A stretch of 64,000 nucleotides of DNA, from the NCBI GenBank assembly GCA_026874595.1, contig CM049311.1, positions 36,687,176 to 36,751,175 of the forward strand, in the 5' to 3' direction. Under the pieces are notes generated by a model, which was not told where the DNA came from, did not search any database, and saw only the letters and a program-made list of their open reading frames with translations. Made by a program: the position numbers and the translations under genes. The DNA comes from Sipunculus nudus (taxonomy: Eukaryota; Annelida; Sipuncula; Golfingiida; Sipunculidae). Of this stretch, positions 51,319-63,581 are shown one piece after another (position 1 is the stretch's first letter; each line of letters opens with the position of its first letter).

Positions 51319-53922
51319 CATCGTGTATCAAGCAAGATATTTCGCTTCATGAAAACACAGATTGTTAAATATGTGGATATGTCCAATATTCATATATGTG
51401 AACCTTTCAAGAGATACACATGTATATGTTCGCCATTTAGGAACCGTTCACTATTAAGAATGTACAAATTAAATATTAATTCATATGACGTCATTCGAAA
51501 ATACAGTGTGTTAAAACGTTAGAATGAATGTGATTATTTACATCACGAATTATTTATTTTTATTTGTATATATTACCTTATTATGAATTTATTTTTATGT
51601 GAGTAGTACCGTTTCCAGATGGCCAATTCTACCAACTATCAATGCTATCTTCGTACGAAGGAAATGGCTTGCAGAAGCTTCAGTCTAGCAATTGTTAACA
51701 AAACATATATTTGCAAAAATGGCACAGCTTTCATTCAGAAACTATGGATGAATAAAACACAGATATACTTGAAACAAGCAAAAGTATAAAGCATTATTTT
51801 TATTTATGTCATGTTAGCTCCACACTTTACAAATCGAAACTAAACTACATAAACATCGCTCACGGCTCCCGTGGGGGCAAGTTTGAGCAGAGAACCAATC
51901 CATTTCCGTGGCAGCTGTTTCATACAGGAAGTGCAAAACCCTGACCCCGTGACCTTATCTCTTGTTCTCGATTCATACAGACATATATGTATCATTACTG
52001 GTGACCAGGGACCTGAACTCTGTGGACTGACATCATCAGACAAGCGCTATTTTCTGCCAGAGAAAGCTCAAATTCATTCCATATAAATTATATTCGGGTT
52101 TAACACAGCGTGCATTAATCATGCATTTACTGCTTCACTGAGGAATGAGTCCCCTCATTTGAAAACACCGGACCTGTACAAACTTTCTTGTATTCATTGA
52201 CTGTGTCACATTACCGAAAACGATCTGTCCTTTATATGTCGCCATTAAACTCAGATACATAACTTTTACTCAAACACAAGTAACAGTAGGTTTGACATAA
52301 TTTACCGCAATATCCTCCCGGATGCACTACGTAACGTTACGTTGCTGATCACGTTACGTAAAAACGAATCTTCTTTCTTTTCAGTCCTCTTAAAATTACA
52401 TAAATGTATGCTGCAGAACCCGCTTTATAATGTGATCATATTCCAAGAGTATACCAATAGTATGGGTAACCATTTCAAGATGTTAACATGAGCCGAATGA
52501 AAGAAGTAGTACACTCAACATTTTTAAAATGCTGCCGAATCGGTAAACTTATCTGGTTCGTTTTCGTTGGCCTAGAGATAATTTTATCTTCTGATGTTGC
52601 GTTTATAGATTAATTTAATGTAAATATTCGATAAATAATGGTTAAATGAGGATAAAGTAGAAGTGGTTTCAGTCACTAAATAAATTCTTATCATAGCTAA
52701 CAAAAGAAACGGTAGATATATGTATTCACGTGATTAATTATATTCAGGTAGCTATGCATTAATGTAGAAGGATTACACTACTGGGCCTTAGTCCGTCGTC
52801 AAATAATTATGGAATTAAGTAATTAAATCTTATACGTACGATTTTTACGATTTGTTCCTGATGAATGTAATTGCCCGTTTTCTCTGCTACTTGTCTGACT
52901 TGAGAAAAACGTTTTGTTTCAGCGCTATATGGTCACATGACGCCTAACGTCCACGTGTTTATAATATGTGTATGGGCCGCTATAATATCATAAACACATT
53001 TACAACATTGCTGAAAGTCAGAAGTACCAGAGTATAGAACAAAATATTGGAAGATAAAAAATTAAGGGGAAAGCCCTATGCTTTATAACACTATGTATAT
53101 TTAATATGAAGTATATCTGCCATTCATTAACCGCCTCGTGACGATATAGCGCTAAAACAAGACTTTTTTCAGTAAGTTTGGTGGAAGGGTGACTTGTTTC
53201 GGCAAAGAATACAGCGGAATGACGCTTTTTACACCACGCCCAAATCCTCAAATTGTATTGGTATTCAATAGATTCTACGTATCAGGTGATGCGTACCATA
53301 CGGGGTCTAATATGAATTTGAAACAACTTTCGGGCTGACTTTAAAAGAACGAGATGATCAATGAAATTATTCCTTCAGTTCACGAAACAAAAGTGGAAAC
53401 TTTGTACTCCTTTTTAGATTATGAACTGTGACTTACACTGAAGGCCTCCGATGGTTATGAAAAACATCCGGTCTTGACGTAGGGATTCCATAAATAAACA
53501 AGACTTTGGCTTCACAAGGCAGGACTAATTGTCCCATTACCGACGTAGGAGTATACATACTGTTAATGTGTCATGTGAGACGTGAAGAGGGATATATCAG
53601 GCCATATTTTCCCGTTTTGTTTTACCTATTTAAGCCTACTACTGTAACTCTTATTTAACGACCCTTGTGGAAATAATTTTACAGAGATCCCTTAGGAATG
53701 ATTTTCATGAAACTGTTTCGATTTTAATGATTCCAGTTTGTCCGAACAACAAGTTTGCGAAGTTCATTATTGCTGTCTACGTCAGGAGGGAAAGCGTCCA
53801 TCCCCGTTCGGGTGTGTGGGTGCGTGTGTGTGTCTGTGGGTGGTTGGGGGGGGGGGTACGTCTCTGTGTGTGTGTTTAATCACAACACAATCATGAACAT
53901 AATCTCATTAAATTTTCAGGAG

Positions 53923-54292
53923 ATGTCGGGTATTTTTTTTTTAAATAATTTTTTTAGTGGAGAATGTTGACTTATCTAATTCTTAACCTAAGTATGTACA
54001 TCTGCATATTGGTTTCCATTTCGGTTTGGGACTACTTGACAGGGCGGTAGCACTCGCTTCTTATCATTTTTATTTTGTATCCCATTTTGTCACCCACGCC
54101 CGGTGTCTAGCGCACATGCAGGAACCCCCAAAAGACGCACTCGTCTGTGAGTGATACATGGCTGTGGGGCACAGCCTTCCCATTAAGCCTGCAAAGTGCT
54201 CAATCTGGGTTTGGGCCAACCGAGAAAAACCTCATCGCCTCGGCTGAGTTTCGAACCCACGATCTCCCGGCTTTGAGTCCATGTCGGGTATT
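53923..54292 (-). repeat. Inserted SINE with perfect 12-bp target duplication, copy 5
   Basis: ATGTCGGGTATT at 53923-53934 and again at 54281-54292 flank a 346-bp minus-strand insert. A T-run (A-tail) follows the left copy. The head starts GGACTCAAAGCCGGGAGATC with B-box GGGTTCGAAAC (54258-54248). The core CACTCGTCTGTGAGTG is at 54138-54153, and the 3' domain CGAAATGGAAACCAATATGC is shared with the other SINE family of the units. The A-box half is missing, so the copy is 5'-truncated. Confidence 0.85.
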
Positions 54293-56130
54293 GGCCAATG
54301 CAAAATCGAATCGATTAGATTTTGATGTGGATCTTGCACGTGATCGGGATTCATGAGCGTCATCGAGGAATATTCACAAATGTACAGTGACATATGTACG
54401 AATAAGCCTGGAAATACGCGTCGAATAAGTGAAAGCAAACAAGGTTTTTGGCGCATCCCAAAATAGGGATTTTTATTTTAAATTTAACGAGTTTTTAACA
54501 TAAGAGGGAATACAAACATTTTACCGATGTCTCTTCTCTTCAAATCAATGAATTTATATAAAATATTAAATAGACACTTCCTACCCCCGTTGAAATCCAT
54601 GATTCTTTAAGATGAACAGTTTGTAACGAGCTTGGTTTGACTGAAAGTCGCAAATTTCAACCCTGAGATGTTCATAGGTATTGTTTTTTACTGAGATGAT
54701 AATGATATAAAAATTACGTGTGCTGGTATTCCCAAGGAAACTCCTCCATTAAAAATGGCATACAATTTGCTATAAAATGCCATAACACAAGGAAATGTTT
54801 TAAGGAAAAAAAATTTGAGACAATTTCTCCTGATAAACATGAACAAATTGGGCGAAATTTCTGAGGTTAGTGAGAGGAATCAAGTCTTAACCATGTAATT
54901 AACTGGACCAGTGGGAAACGATGTTTAAGTTTTCCGTTGAGGGTAGGGCATGCATGTTAACAGACACATGTATGTCGTTGAAAGGTAAAGCTGCCTATGT
55001 AAAAAAACTCAGATAAATAGATTCTAGGTCCGGTAATCGCGAGGGCGTAGGTCAAATAGGAGATGAGTCCAACGTAGCGTCATAGTTTTTATGTTCAGTT
55101 TCCGATAAACGTAGCACGTGAAAGATCATCCCAAGACGGCAAAAATATCAGAAAAATAAATGTCTTTCCTTCGTTCTTACTATATGCCCACGCGTGTATT
55201 TGGTCCAGAAGTTATTTACATGCCACAGAGTTGTCCTCATTTCGGCACATTTTTTCGTATGTCAAAATCGGCCTAATAGCCCCCCCCCCCCCCCCCACCC
55301 CCGGGTTAACAAGAGATATAATTTGAGATACCGTAAACATGGTCTTGATATATTTGCTTGAGACATTCACTGTTCCTATTTATATAGATGCTGAGTAAAG
55401 GGAGGGCTTAGACATTACCTTGTGTCCCCATATACAGCAAAATCCAGGTTCCAACCACTAGCAATATAAACATATAAACAGCAGATACAAATGTTGCACC
55501 ACTCAATTTAAGCTTTAGAGAACAAAAGACGTGTTGTTCTTTTCGAAAAGTGAGAACACTAGATATTTCAAGCCACTGGTGTTTTAACGCTGAGACGCTT
55601 AAGACATCCTAAGACATGCATGTTTATTTTTTTTGTTATTTCACTAGACTATACATGATTCTTTTCTAAACTTCTTTATTTTAAACCATGTATCGAATAC
55701 AATGTATGGTTCATACATATTTAAAAGGCCTATTCCTGAATGAAACGACAAATCACCTAAGACTTGTTACAAAAAAGTAGGGACAAGCGATCGTTTCTAA
55801 TAAAAACATATCCTCACATTTTATAATGCATCAGACATGACGGATAGACGATAAAACGTTTGGTTATGAGTTTCTTTATTGATTATGAGTATCGAAACAA
55901 AGATGCCAGAATTTGATGGATTTTTTATATTATCTAGATGTTTAGTTTCTTGTACCTTGGCTCCTTTTCTTGGTGACTGTCTGCTTGCCTCTCTGTCTGA
56001 TTGGTTCTGCCGGCTTGCCGTCTGAGCTGGTTTTGCTTTCCTGCTAAAGTTCTAGAATGTCTCGATTGTTACTTAGGCTCGTCAGTCATAACAAAGCAGA
56101 AGAGGGAGAGTGTAGAAATTGAAGCGCAGA

Positions 56131-56899
56131 CATTCACCTGAAATTCGGCATGCGTATACATCGTGGATAGCTTTCTTGATTTTATGACAGGTGGCGCCAC
56201 CTACATTCACGTTCACGCTGCAGACACCCATGCTTATATATCCGGACTTGATTGACGTATCTTCATGAAAATTTGCATGTGTATAGATCTCACATAGCTC
56301 TTTATTATACGCAAAACTAGAGGAAACACCTGCAACCATTTTTGCACAGCGTCTGTTTGTCTGCCGTGGGCTAAAATCACTCATATCTCAGTAGTGGGTG
56401 GACTTACCTGCCTAAAATTTTGCGTTTTTATACATCATGGGTAGCTTTCTCTATTTTTTGGCAGGTGGCGCCACCTACATTTATGTTAACGCTGCAGTCA
56501 TTTAGGCTTATATCTCAGGACTGGTTGGACATATCCCCCTGAAATTTTGCATGTGTATATATCTCCGATAGCTCTTAATCATACACAAAATTGGTGGCGC
56601 CACCTGCCACCATTTTTGCATAAGTCTTTCTGTTTGTCTGCTGTAGGATAAAATCACTCATATACATGTAGTGGTTTGACTTATCTGCCTTAAATTATGC
56701 ATATATATACAACTTTGACAGCTTTCTGGATTTTGTGGTAGGTGGCGCAACCTACATACACATTTCGGCTGCAGACATCCATGCTAATATGCAACACACC
56801 TCACTCAATTTCCCCTTGCCACTCAATCCTTGCCTCACTTCACCCGTTCCACTCTGATTTTGGCGGATACACGTAGTCGCTTGTCGACTACCCGTGTTC
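56131..56899. mobile_element. GGTGGCGCCACC element, left-truncated, copy 5
   Basis: The left hairpin and CCG run are missing. Palindromes lie near 56190, 56463 and 56593, with degenerate units at 56320 and 56741. The right hairpin (56868-56899) carries two substitutions in its stem. Confidence 0.7.
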
Positions 56900-57690
56900 C
56901 AGTTTTTACTGTGTCCTAAATCAGCCACCGTATGTAGTAAACCTTGTATCTGAAATATTAGTCATGACAGTTCAACCTCAACGCTGTTTTCATAACCTGG
57001 TGTGGCAACAGGATAAGTGGATTCGGTGTAATACGTCGTCATGTTCAACTGATATTTCGTCGATGTTAAGTGCGTTTGTATGAGCCATGACGCAGCTGAT
57101 CCCGAGGTGCTGCTGTTTTGTGTAAACAACCGATTACTTGCGTCCGTCGCGCAGAAATGCCACAACCGTGCAGTATTTGGCCAGTTGAGCACTTTTTGCC
57201 GAAACAGGTTGAGCGAAGGGATTATTCTTAGAGCTCAAGCGTTTCGTGACACCTTCATATGTTAGTAAATCTTTACCCAACTAGATTTATCTCTTTTAAA
57301 CAGTTTTGTTGATGATCGAGACAGCTTTTTACTGTCATACTTTAGGTCATAGAGTGGGTGATATATATGTCCCAAGGGGCTACATGAATCACCCTTATGC
57401 AGGCAGATAAAATGATAAATATTCTTGATAAATCAAGATATGTTAATAAAAAGATTCCTTCTTACACGTATGGCATTTTTCTCCTATTTCAGTTTCATTG
57501 TACCAGTACCAACCGATATGTCCTTAACGGAACGAAAGAATAATAAAACTGCGATGAAATAAAGATATGGCATAAAACATTCAGGAGATGAACATAATAA
57601 ACTGCGTATCACAGTGCTTCTCTCCCTCATCCCAGGTGTAGCGATTTCAGAATTCCCCCTCTAAAGATTGCTGGTGGTAATCGATTTCAG

Positions 57691-57937
57691 ATTATCCCCC
57701 GTAACTTGAAAATGATTTGAGATTATCCCCGTAACTTGAAATCGTTTTCAGATTAGCCCCGTTACTTGAATTCGTTTTCAGATTACCCCCTTAACTTAAA
57801 ATCGATTTCAAAATCGCCCATTAACTTGAAATTCATTACAAATTACCCACGTAACTTGAAATCGTTTTCAGATTACCCCGTTATTTGAAATCGATTCCAG
57901 ATAGCCCCCGTTACTTGAAATCTTTTCCAGATTATCC
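57691..57937. repeat. 30-bp minisatellite, copy 5 (8 units)
   Basis: Eight units precede ATTATCCAAAACCCTCAC, with sequence variants partly shared with copy 4 (the CGCCC-TTAACTT unit). Confidence 0.85.
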
Positions 57938-59734
57938 AAAACCCTCACAATTGATGTAACGTATTAAGGGCGAGGTAAAGTTGGGACAGGATGACCTTCA
58001 AGCAGTTTTTAAGGTCACATTTGTTTAAATGAATATAGGGCAATTAATTTGACATACAGGCGCCATACTCTCACCATGAATACAAAACATGAAGTCACAC
58101 GTATTCAAAAACAATGTTTTGCAGCTTCCTCAGAGAGAGGCGTTGAACCAACTACATATGTTCCAATTATCAACATATTTGCTACATTTAAAATATTTTT
58201 AGTTTCATTATCGAAGTCCATTTTTCACACGATCTGGACTAGTTTTGCTAGAAAAAAAAGACTAATCTAGCCTGGCATTTTCCTGTCAATTTATCATTAA
58301 GCATGGCCGTCTACAAACGACTGATGACGTCACTACCGGCTGTCACATGTCCGTATGACTGCAGTGTTTGTTATCCCTTTAATTTCAGCCATGTCCTTTT
58401 TCCCTGGTTTTTGTTCCGCCCGTCATCTCGGCTGTCTGTCTTGGCCTTTGATCTTCGTTCGCTTCCGTGAATGTCAGTCTTTAAGGCCAGATGGTCCCGT
58501 CATGTTGCATCCTGATACAGACCTTTACTGGAGCAAATTGCCGGTCAGGTGGACTTGTATTCTTGGCAGAATTTTTGTAGCGTTGAGCTGGATGTAGCTT
58601 CCAGTTCTGCATTGCCCAGGACAGAGGTAGTGTCTATCCGTAATACCGTCGTACAAACGGAAATATATCTTACATTTAGTATTCTAATTGTTCATAATAT
58701 ATTTAACTAAGTGCGAGAAAACTAATATATGATGGGAAATTGATATCAAACGCGCCCGAACGGTTAGATATTCCAAGAGACGGTCGTACCGATTGCCTCT
58801 GCCGTCATGCAATAGCAATGACCCCTATTTGTGCATTTATGAATAGAAATCAGCTCTTGAATGAGTTTGCAAATATGTTTGCATACATTTCTGTAAAAAT
58901 AATACAGAACCTTACAATTACGACCGCCTTTGGAACTGACCAAAGTGGTCGTAATTTAGCGATTGTCGTTTTTCTGATATTCTAGGTTACATGAATCATA
59001 TATTCGGGACCAGGAAAGGTGGTCGTAATTGCGGGGCTGGTCGCAATTATGGGTTGGTCGCAAGGCGGGGTTCCACTGAACATATATTTTGTCATATTCT
59101 CACTCATAATGGATTATTTTATTTAAAAAAAGTATATATGAAAAACTCGAAATGAAGAGTTGATTTAACTTTAAAATTAAACCACATTTCTCTCAGGCCT
59201 TCATCTGTTATACAGGCCTAAGTTGCATTTTATGATGCATACATGATATTTAAGTGCGACACGTTGTATTCATCGAAATCTGAGCAGTTAATCTCGATAT
59301 GTGTTTGATTTAGCGCACAGATAGGTCAGTATTTAGTCATTAATGCAAATTACAAATCATTAAAAATTACAAATGGCATCACAGAAAGCTTTTCAGGGGA
59401 ATCTCCATTGGTCAGTCTAAATTTCTACTTTAATAATTGGTTTTAAGCTACGTGTAAGGCATTTAATCTACTGCTTACATTGCAAAACTTGCTTACACTA
59501 GATATCACTTTTTAAAATCTCAGATAGCCGTTATAATCCAGGTCTACTTCTCATTCGAGAAAAAATAACTTGAAAATTATCTTGTAATCTTGGTCACGGA
59601 CAGATATTAAAACCACTGAACTAAAAATGATGCCGTTGACCAGGTCGATGAGCTTAAACTTATACTTTATTTTTGTTGTAACTGTTTTTGTGGTCGCCGG
59701 CTTTGTATTGCTTCCTCAACTTCGTACTACAGAC

Positions 59735-59920
59735 ATCTGCAGATTTCCTTTCGGTGTGGGGAAACATGACAGAGGGGTAACACACGATAATTCTGGCGAC
59801 AGTCGGGTCGGTGCAACGCACCTGCGGGTCCTTGCAGGGGTCTGACCGTGACCAATTTCACGCCATCTCGGCAGGGATCCGAACATACCCCTGGACCACA
59901 AAGACCCAAATACCTTCTTT
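59735..59920 (-). repeat. tRNA-derived SINE in unit copy 5
   Basis: Shares the shortened head of copy 4, showing that copies 4 and 5 derive from one deleted version. Confidence 0.6.
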
Positions 59921-60264
59921 CCTGGTCGTTCACGGCTCATTCTCCCAGGCGTAACAAGGGTTTTGGCAGATAATAAACCATCTACCAAATGCATTACTTA
60001 AGGACACATGAACCAAGGGGTGCCAGGTGCGTAGTCATTTTTCTCTTTTTTTTATCATGTTACTATGAAACTGCGTCACCGACCGGTAAAGAACTGATGA
60101 GGATACTTTATATGCAGGTGATCCAAAGTAGATAAAACTTCTATACTCAGTCCAAGACGCAATATTGTTCGAAACTAGGCCAGTCAAGTCCGAATCCTTG
60201 ATATTCGTGTAAAAGTGCATCTTCTCCGTGGGCCTGTCATAATTATCTATATCTAAAACACTTT

Positions 60265-60483
60265 TTAATGGGAATCTATTTTATCATTGGCGGTGCTGGC
60301 GATGCTACGGTTATTTATCGGAGATGCCCGTTTTTGGTTTTGAAACGTCGAAGACGATCTCATGTGTTTTCTTTGGGTGTCTTTTTCGAAAATGTCCCAT
60401 TCATCTTGAGAAATGTTACAATCATTTGCGTAGGGGTTTATTATCAAAGCGCCATCTTTGAAAAAACTAGTATCGTGTATCAA
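60265..60483 (-). other. Conserved short frame (INPYAND), copy 5
   Basis: The longest version of this frame. A T-run difference upstream (FFKDG instead of FLKDG) avoids the stop present in copy 1. No initiator ATG is present. Function not recognised. Confidence 0.2.
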
Positions 60484-61031
60484 GCAAGATATTTCGCTTC
60501 ATGGAAACAAAGATTGTTAAATATGTGGATATGTTTATTATTCATATTTCTGAACCTTTCAAGAGATACACATGTATATGTTCGCCATTTAGGAACCGTT
60601 CACTATTAATAATGTACAAGTAAAATATTAACTTATATTACGTCAATCGAAAATACAGTGTCTTAAAACGTTAAGCTGAATGTGATTATTTACATCACGA
60701 ATTATTTATTTTTTTACCTTATTATGAATTTATTTTTATGTGAGTAGTACTGTTTCCAGATGATCAATTCTACCAACTATCAATGCTTTCTTCGTAAGAA
60801 GAAAATGGATTAAAGAAGTTTCAGTCTAGCAATTGTTAAAACAAAATATTTGCAGAAATGGCAGAGCTATCATTCAGGTACTGTGGATGAATAAAATACA
60901 AATATACTTGAAACATATAACAAATAATTATGGAATTAAGTAATTAAATCTTATACGTACGATTTTTTCGATTTGTTCCTTACGAATCTAATTGCCCGTT
61001 TTCTCTGCTACTTAATTGTCTGAATTGAGAA

Positions 61032-63581
61032 CAAGTGACCCATGGGTCATGACGCTCAGCTGAATGGGAAGAGATTCGCAAAAGGAAATTTTATCATCTG
61101 AAAGGTGGTATATACCCATTCAACTGAAGCATCAAACAGATTAACCAACAGGCCAAGATTGTGTATGTATTAATGTATCTCAAAAATAGAGAAAAAATGC
61201 GTAAAAAATACAGGTGGCTCCACCAGTCTGCAGAAACTAATAAAAAGACTTAATGGTCAATTTGCATGCAAAGAATCATGGTGATCTCTGCATTAGTTGT
61301 TCAGATACTTCAGCTTTTGTATCAATTTTTCTATTATTCTGAGGGATACTTCGGAGTCCTATAGCTTGAAGGATACGGGTAACAGAGACCTAATTTCAAG
61401 TTTTTACAGAAACCTTTCATGGGCCTCCTTGCATGACAAGAATGAAGATTCTAGGTCCAGTTGTTACAATTTGTGGCACGTTAACAGATGGCAGCATCCT
61501 TAAAGGTCTCAAAAATAGAGGAAAAAATTCGAAAAATTGAATAAAATATAGGTGGCACCACCAGTCTCCAGAAACTGATAAAACACTCCATAATCAATAT
61601 CCATGCAAAGAATCATGGTGATCTTTGCATTAGTTGTTTAGATACTTTAGCTTTTGTATCAAATTGTCCATTATTCTGAGGGATATTTCGAAGTCCTATA
61701 GCTTGAAGGATATGGGAAACAGAGACCTAATTTCAGGTTTCCACAGACACTTTTCATGGGCCTCCTTGTATGACAAGAATGAAGATTCTAGGTCCAGTTG
61801 TTACGATTTGTACCCTGTTGACAGATAACCTATTCTTTAAAGGTCTCAAAAATAGAGAAAAAAATTCGTAAAAATTTGCAAAAAAATAGAGGTGGCACAC
61901 CCAGTCTGCAGAAACTGATGGAACACCTCATGATCAATATGTGTGCCAAAAAATCATGACCATCAGTGTTGTAGTTATTGAGATACTGCAGTTTTTGTAT
62001 AAAATTTTTCATTATTATTGGGGGTATTTTGAAGCCATACGGCTTAAAGGATATGGGTAACAGAGACCTAATTTCAGGTTTCCATGGAGGCTTTTCATGG
62101 GTCTCCCTGTGTGTCAAGAATAAAGATTCTAGGTCAAGTTGTTATGATTTGGGCCCTGTTAACAGATGTTCATATCTTTAAAGGACTCAAAAATAGAGAA
62201 AAAAAATTCGTTAAAAAAGCTGAACAAATACAGGTGGTGCCACCAGTCTGCAGAAATTAATAAAACACTTCATGAACAATATCCATGCAAACAATTATGG
62301 TGATCATTGCATTAGTTGTTCCGATACTTCAGTTTTGTATCACATTTTCCATTATTCTGACCTGTAATTTGGAGTGCCATTGCTCAAAGGATAAGGGTAA
62401 CAGAGACCTAATTTCAGGTTTCTATGGAGACTTTTCATAGGTCTCTCACTGTGTCAAGAATGAAGATTCTAGGTCAAGTCTTTACGATTTGTGCCCTGTT
62501 AACGGATGTTCACATTTTTAAAGGTCTCAAAATTAGAGAAAAATATTCGTAAAAAATCGAAAAATACAGGTGGCGCCACCAGTCTGCAGGAACTGATGGA
62601 ACATCTCATGATCAATATGTATGCTGCAAATCAAGACCATCAGTGTTGTAGTTATTGAGATGTTACTGTTTGTTTTTATCAATTTTTTTATTATTCTGGG
62701 GAGTAATTGGGAGCCCTACAGCTTGAAGGATATGGGTAACAGAGACCTAATTTCAGTTTTCCATGGAGACATTTCATAGGTCTCTCAATGTGTCAAGAAT
62801 GAAGATTCAAGGTCCAGTCTATACGATTTGTGCCCTGTTAACAGATGTTCACATTTTTAAAGGTCTCAAAATTGAGAAAACAATTCGTTAAGAATTGAAA
62901 AATACAGGTGGCGCCACCAGTCTGCAGTAACTGATGAAACACTCCATGATCAATATGTATGCCAAAAATCATGATAATCAGTGATGCAGTTAATGAGATA
63001 TTGAAGTTTTTGTATGAAATTTTTGTCCATTTTCGGGGGTATTTTGGGGCCCAATAGCTCAAAAGATATGGGTATAACAGAGACTTAATTTCAGGTTTCC
63101 ATGGAGACTTTTCATAGGTCTCTCACTGTGTCAAGAATGAAGATTCTAGGTTCAGTCCCTACGATTTGTGCCCTGTTAACAGATGTTCACATTTTAAAAG
63201 GTCTCAAAAATAGAGAAAACTATTCGTAAAAAATCGAAAAATACAGGTGGCGCCACCAGTCTGCTGAAACTGATGGAACATCTCATGATCAATTTGCGTG
63301 TAATAAAATCATGACCATCAGGGATGTAGTTAATGAGATATTGAAGTTTTTGTATGAGATTTTTTACTATTCTGGGGGGTACTTTGGGGTCCCATAGCTC
63401 GAAGAATATGGGTAACAAGGAGATTTTTTATGGATCGACCTCTCAGAATTTCAAGTTACAAGATTCTAGGTCCAGTGGTTACCATTTGTGCCTGGTTAAC
63501 GGACAGACAGACGGACAGACAGACGGACGACGGACAAAGAGTGATCGCTATAGCTCAGATGACCTACAGTCAGCTGAGCTA
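61032..63581. mobile_element. 2.5-kb VNTR element with terminal hairpin
   Basis: Inserted in copy 5 between GAGAA and AAAAACG; copy 4 is empty (GAGAAAAACG near 52902). The left end has the 14-bp perfect palindrome TGACCCATGGGTCA (61036-61049) and GCTCAGCTGA (61054-61063). The body is seven tandem units of about 339 bp (palindrome box near 61211, 61549, 61890, 62233, 62569, 62907 and 63246). Next is an ACGG/ACAG microsatellite (63502-63535). The right end is a hairpin, TAGCTCAG-a-TGAC/GTCA-g-CTGAGCTA, with a 5-base loop (63551-63581). It has pearl-like architecture and encodes no protein. Confidence 0.65.
63502..63535. repeat. ACGG/ACAG microsatellite
   Basis: GGACAGACAGAC-type tetranucleotides directly precede the terminal hairpin of the VNTR element. 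This is the reverse complement of the GTCT/GTCC tract in the copy-3 element. Confidence 0.85.

Larger units (their letters stand above)
44138..53170. repeat. Large tandem unit, copy 4 (9.0 kb)
   Basis: It holds the full SINE insertion (44953-45321), palindromes (47406), only a remnant of the GGTGGCGCCACC element (47561-47699), the longest minisatellite (9 units, 48512), the second SINE (50.5) and an empty TIR-element site (about 52383). The array element was cut out between GTCTGTTTCC (47699) and AAATCAGCC. Confidence 0.9.

Noticed and set aside
61297-62181. Three similar plus-strand frames of about 64-68 codons
   Set aside because: Unit length of about 339 bp is a multiple of three, so the same frame reappears in each unit. 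Each frame ends at a stop within its unit and the peptides have no recognisable domain.
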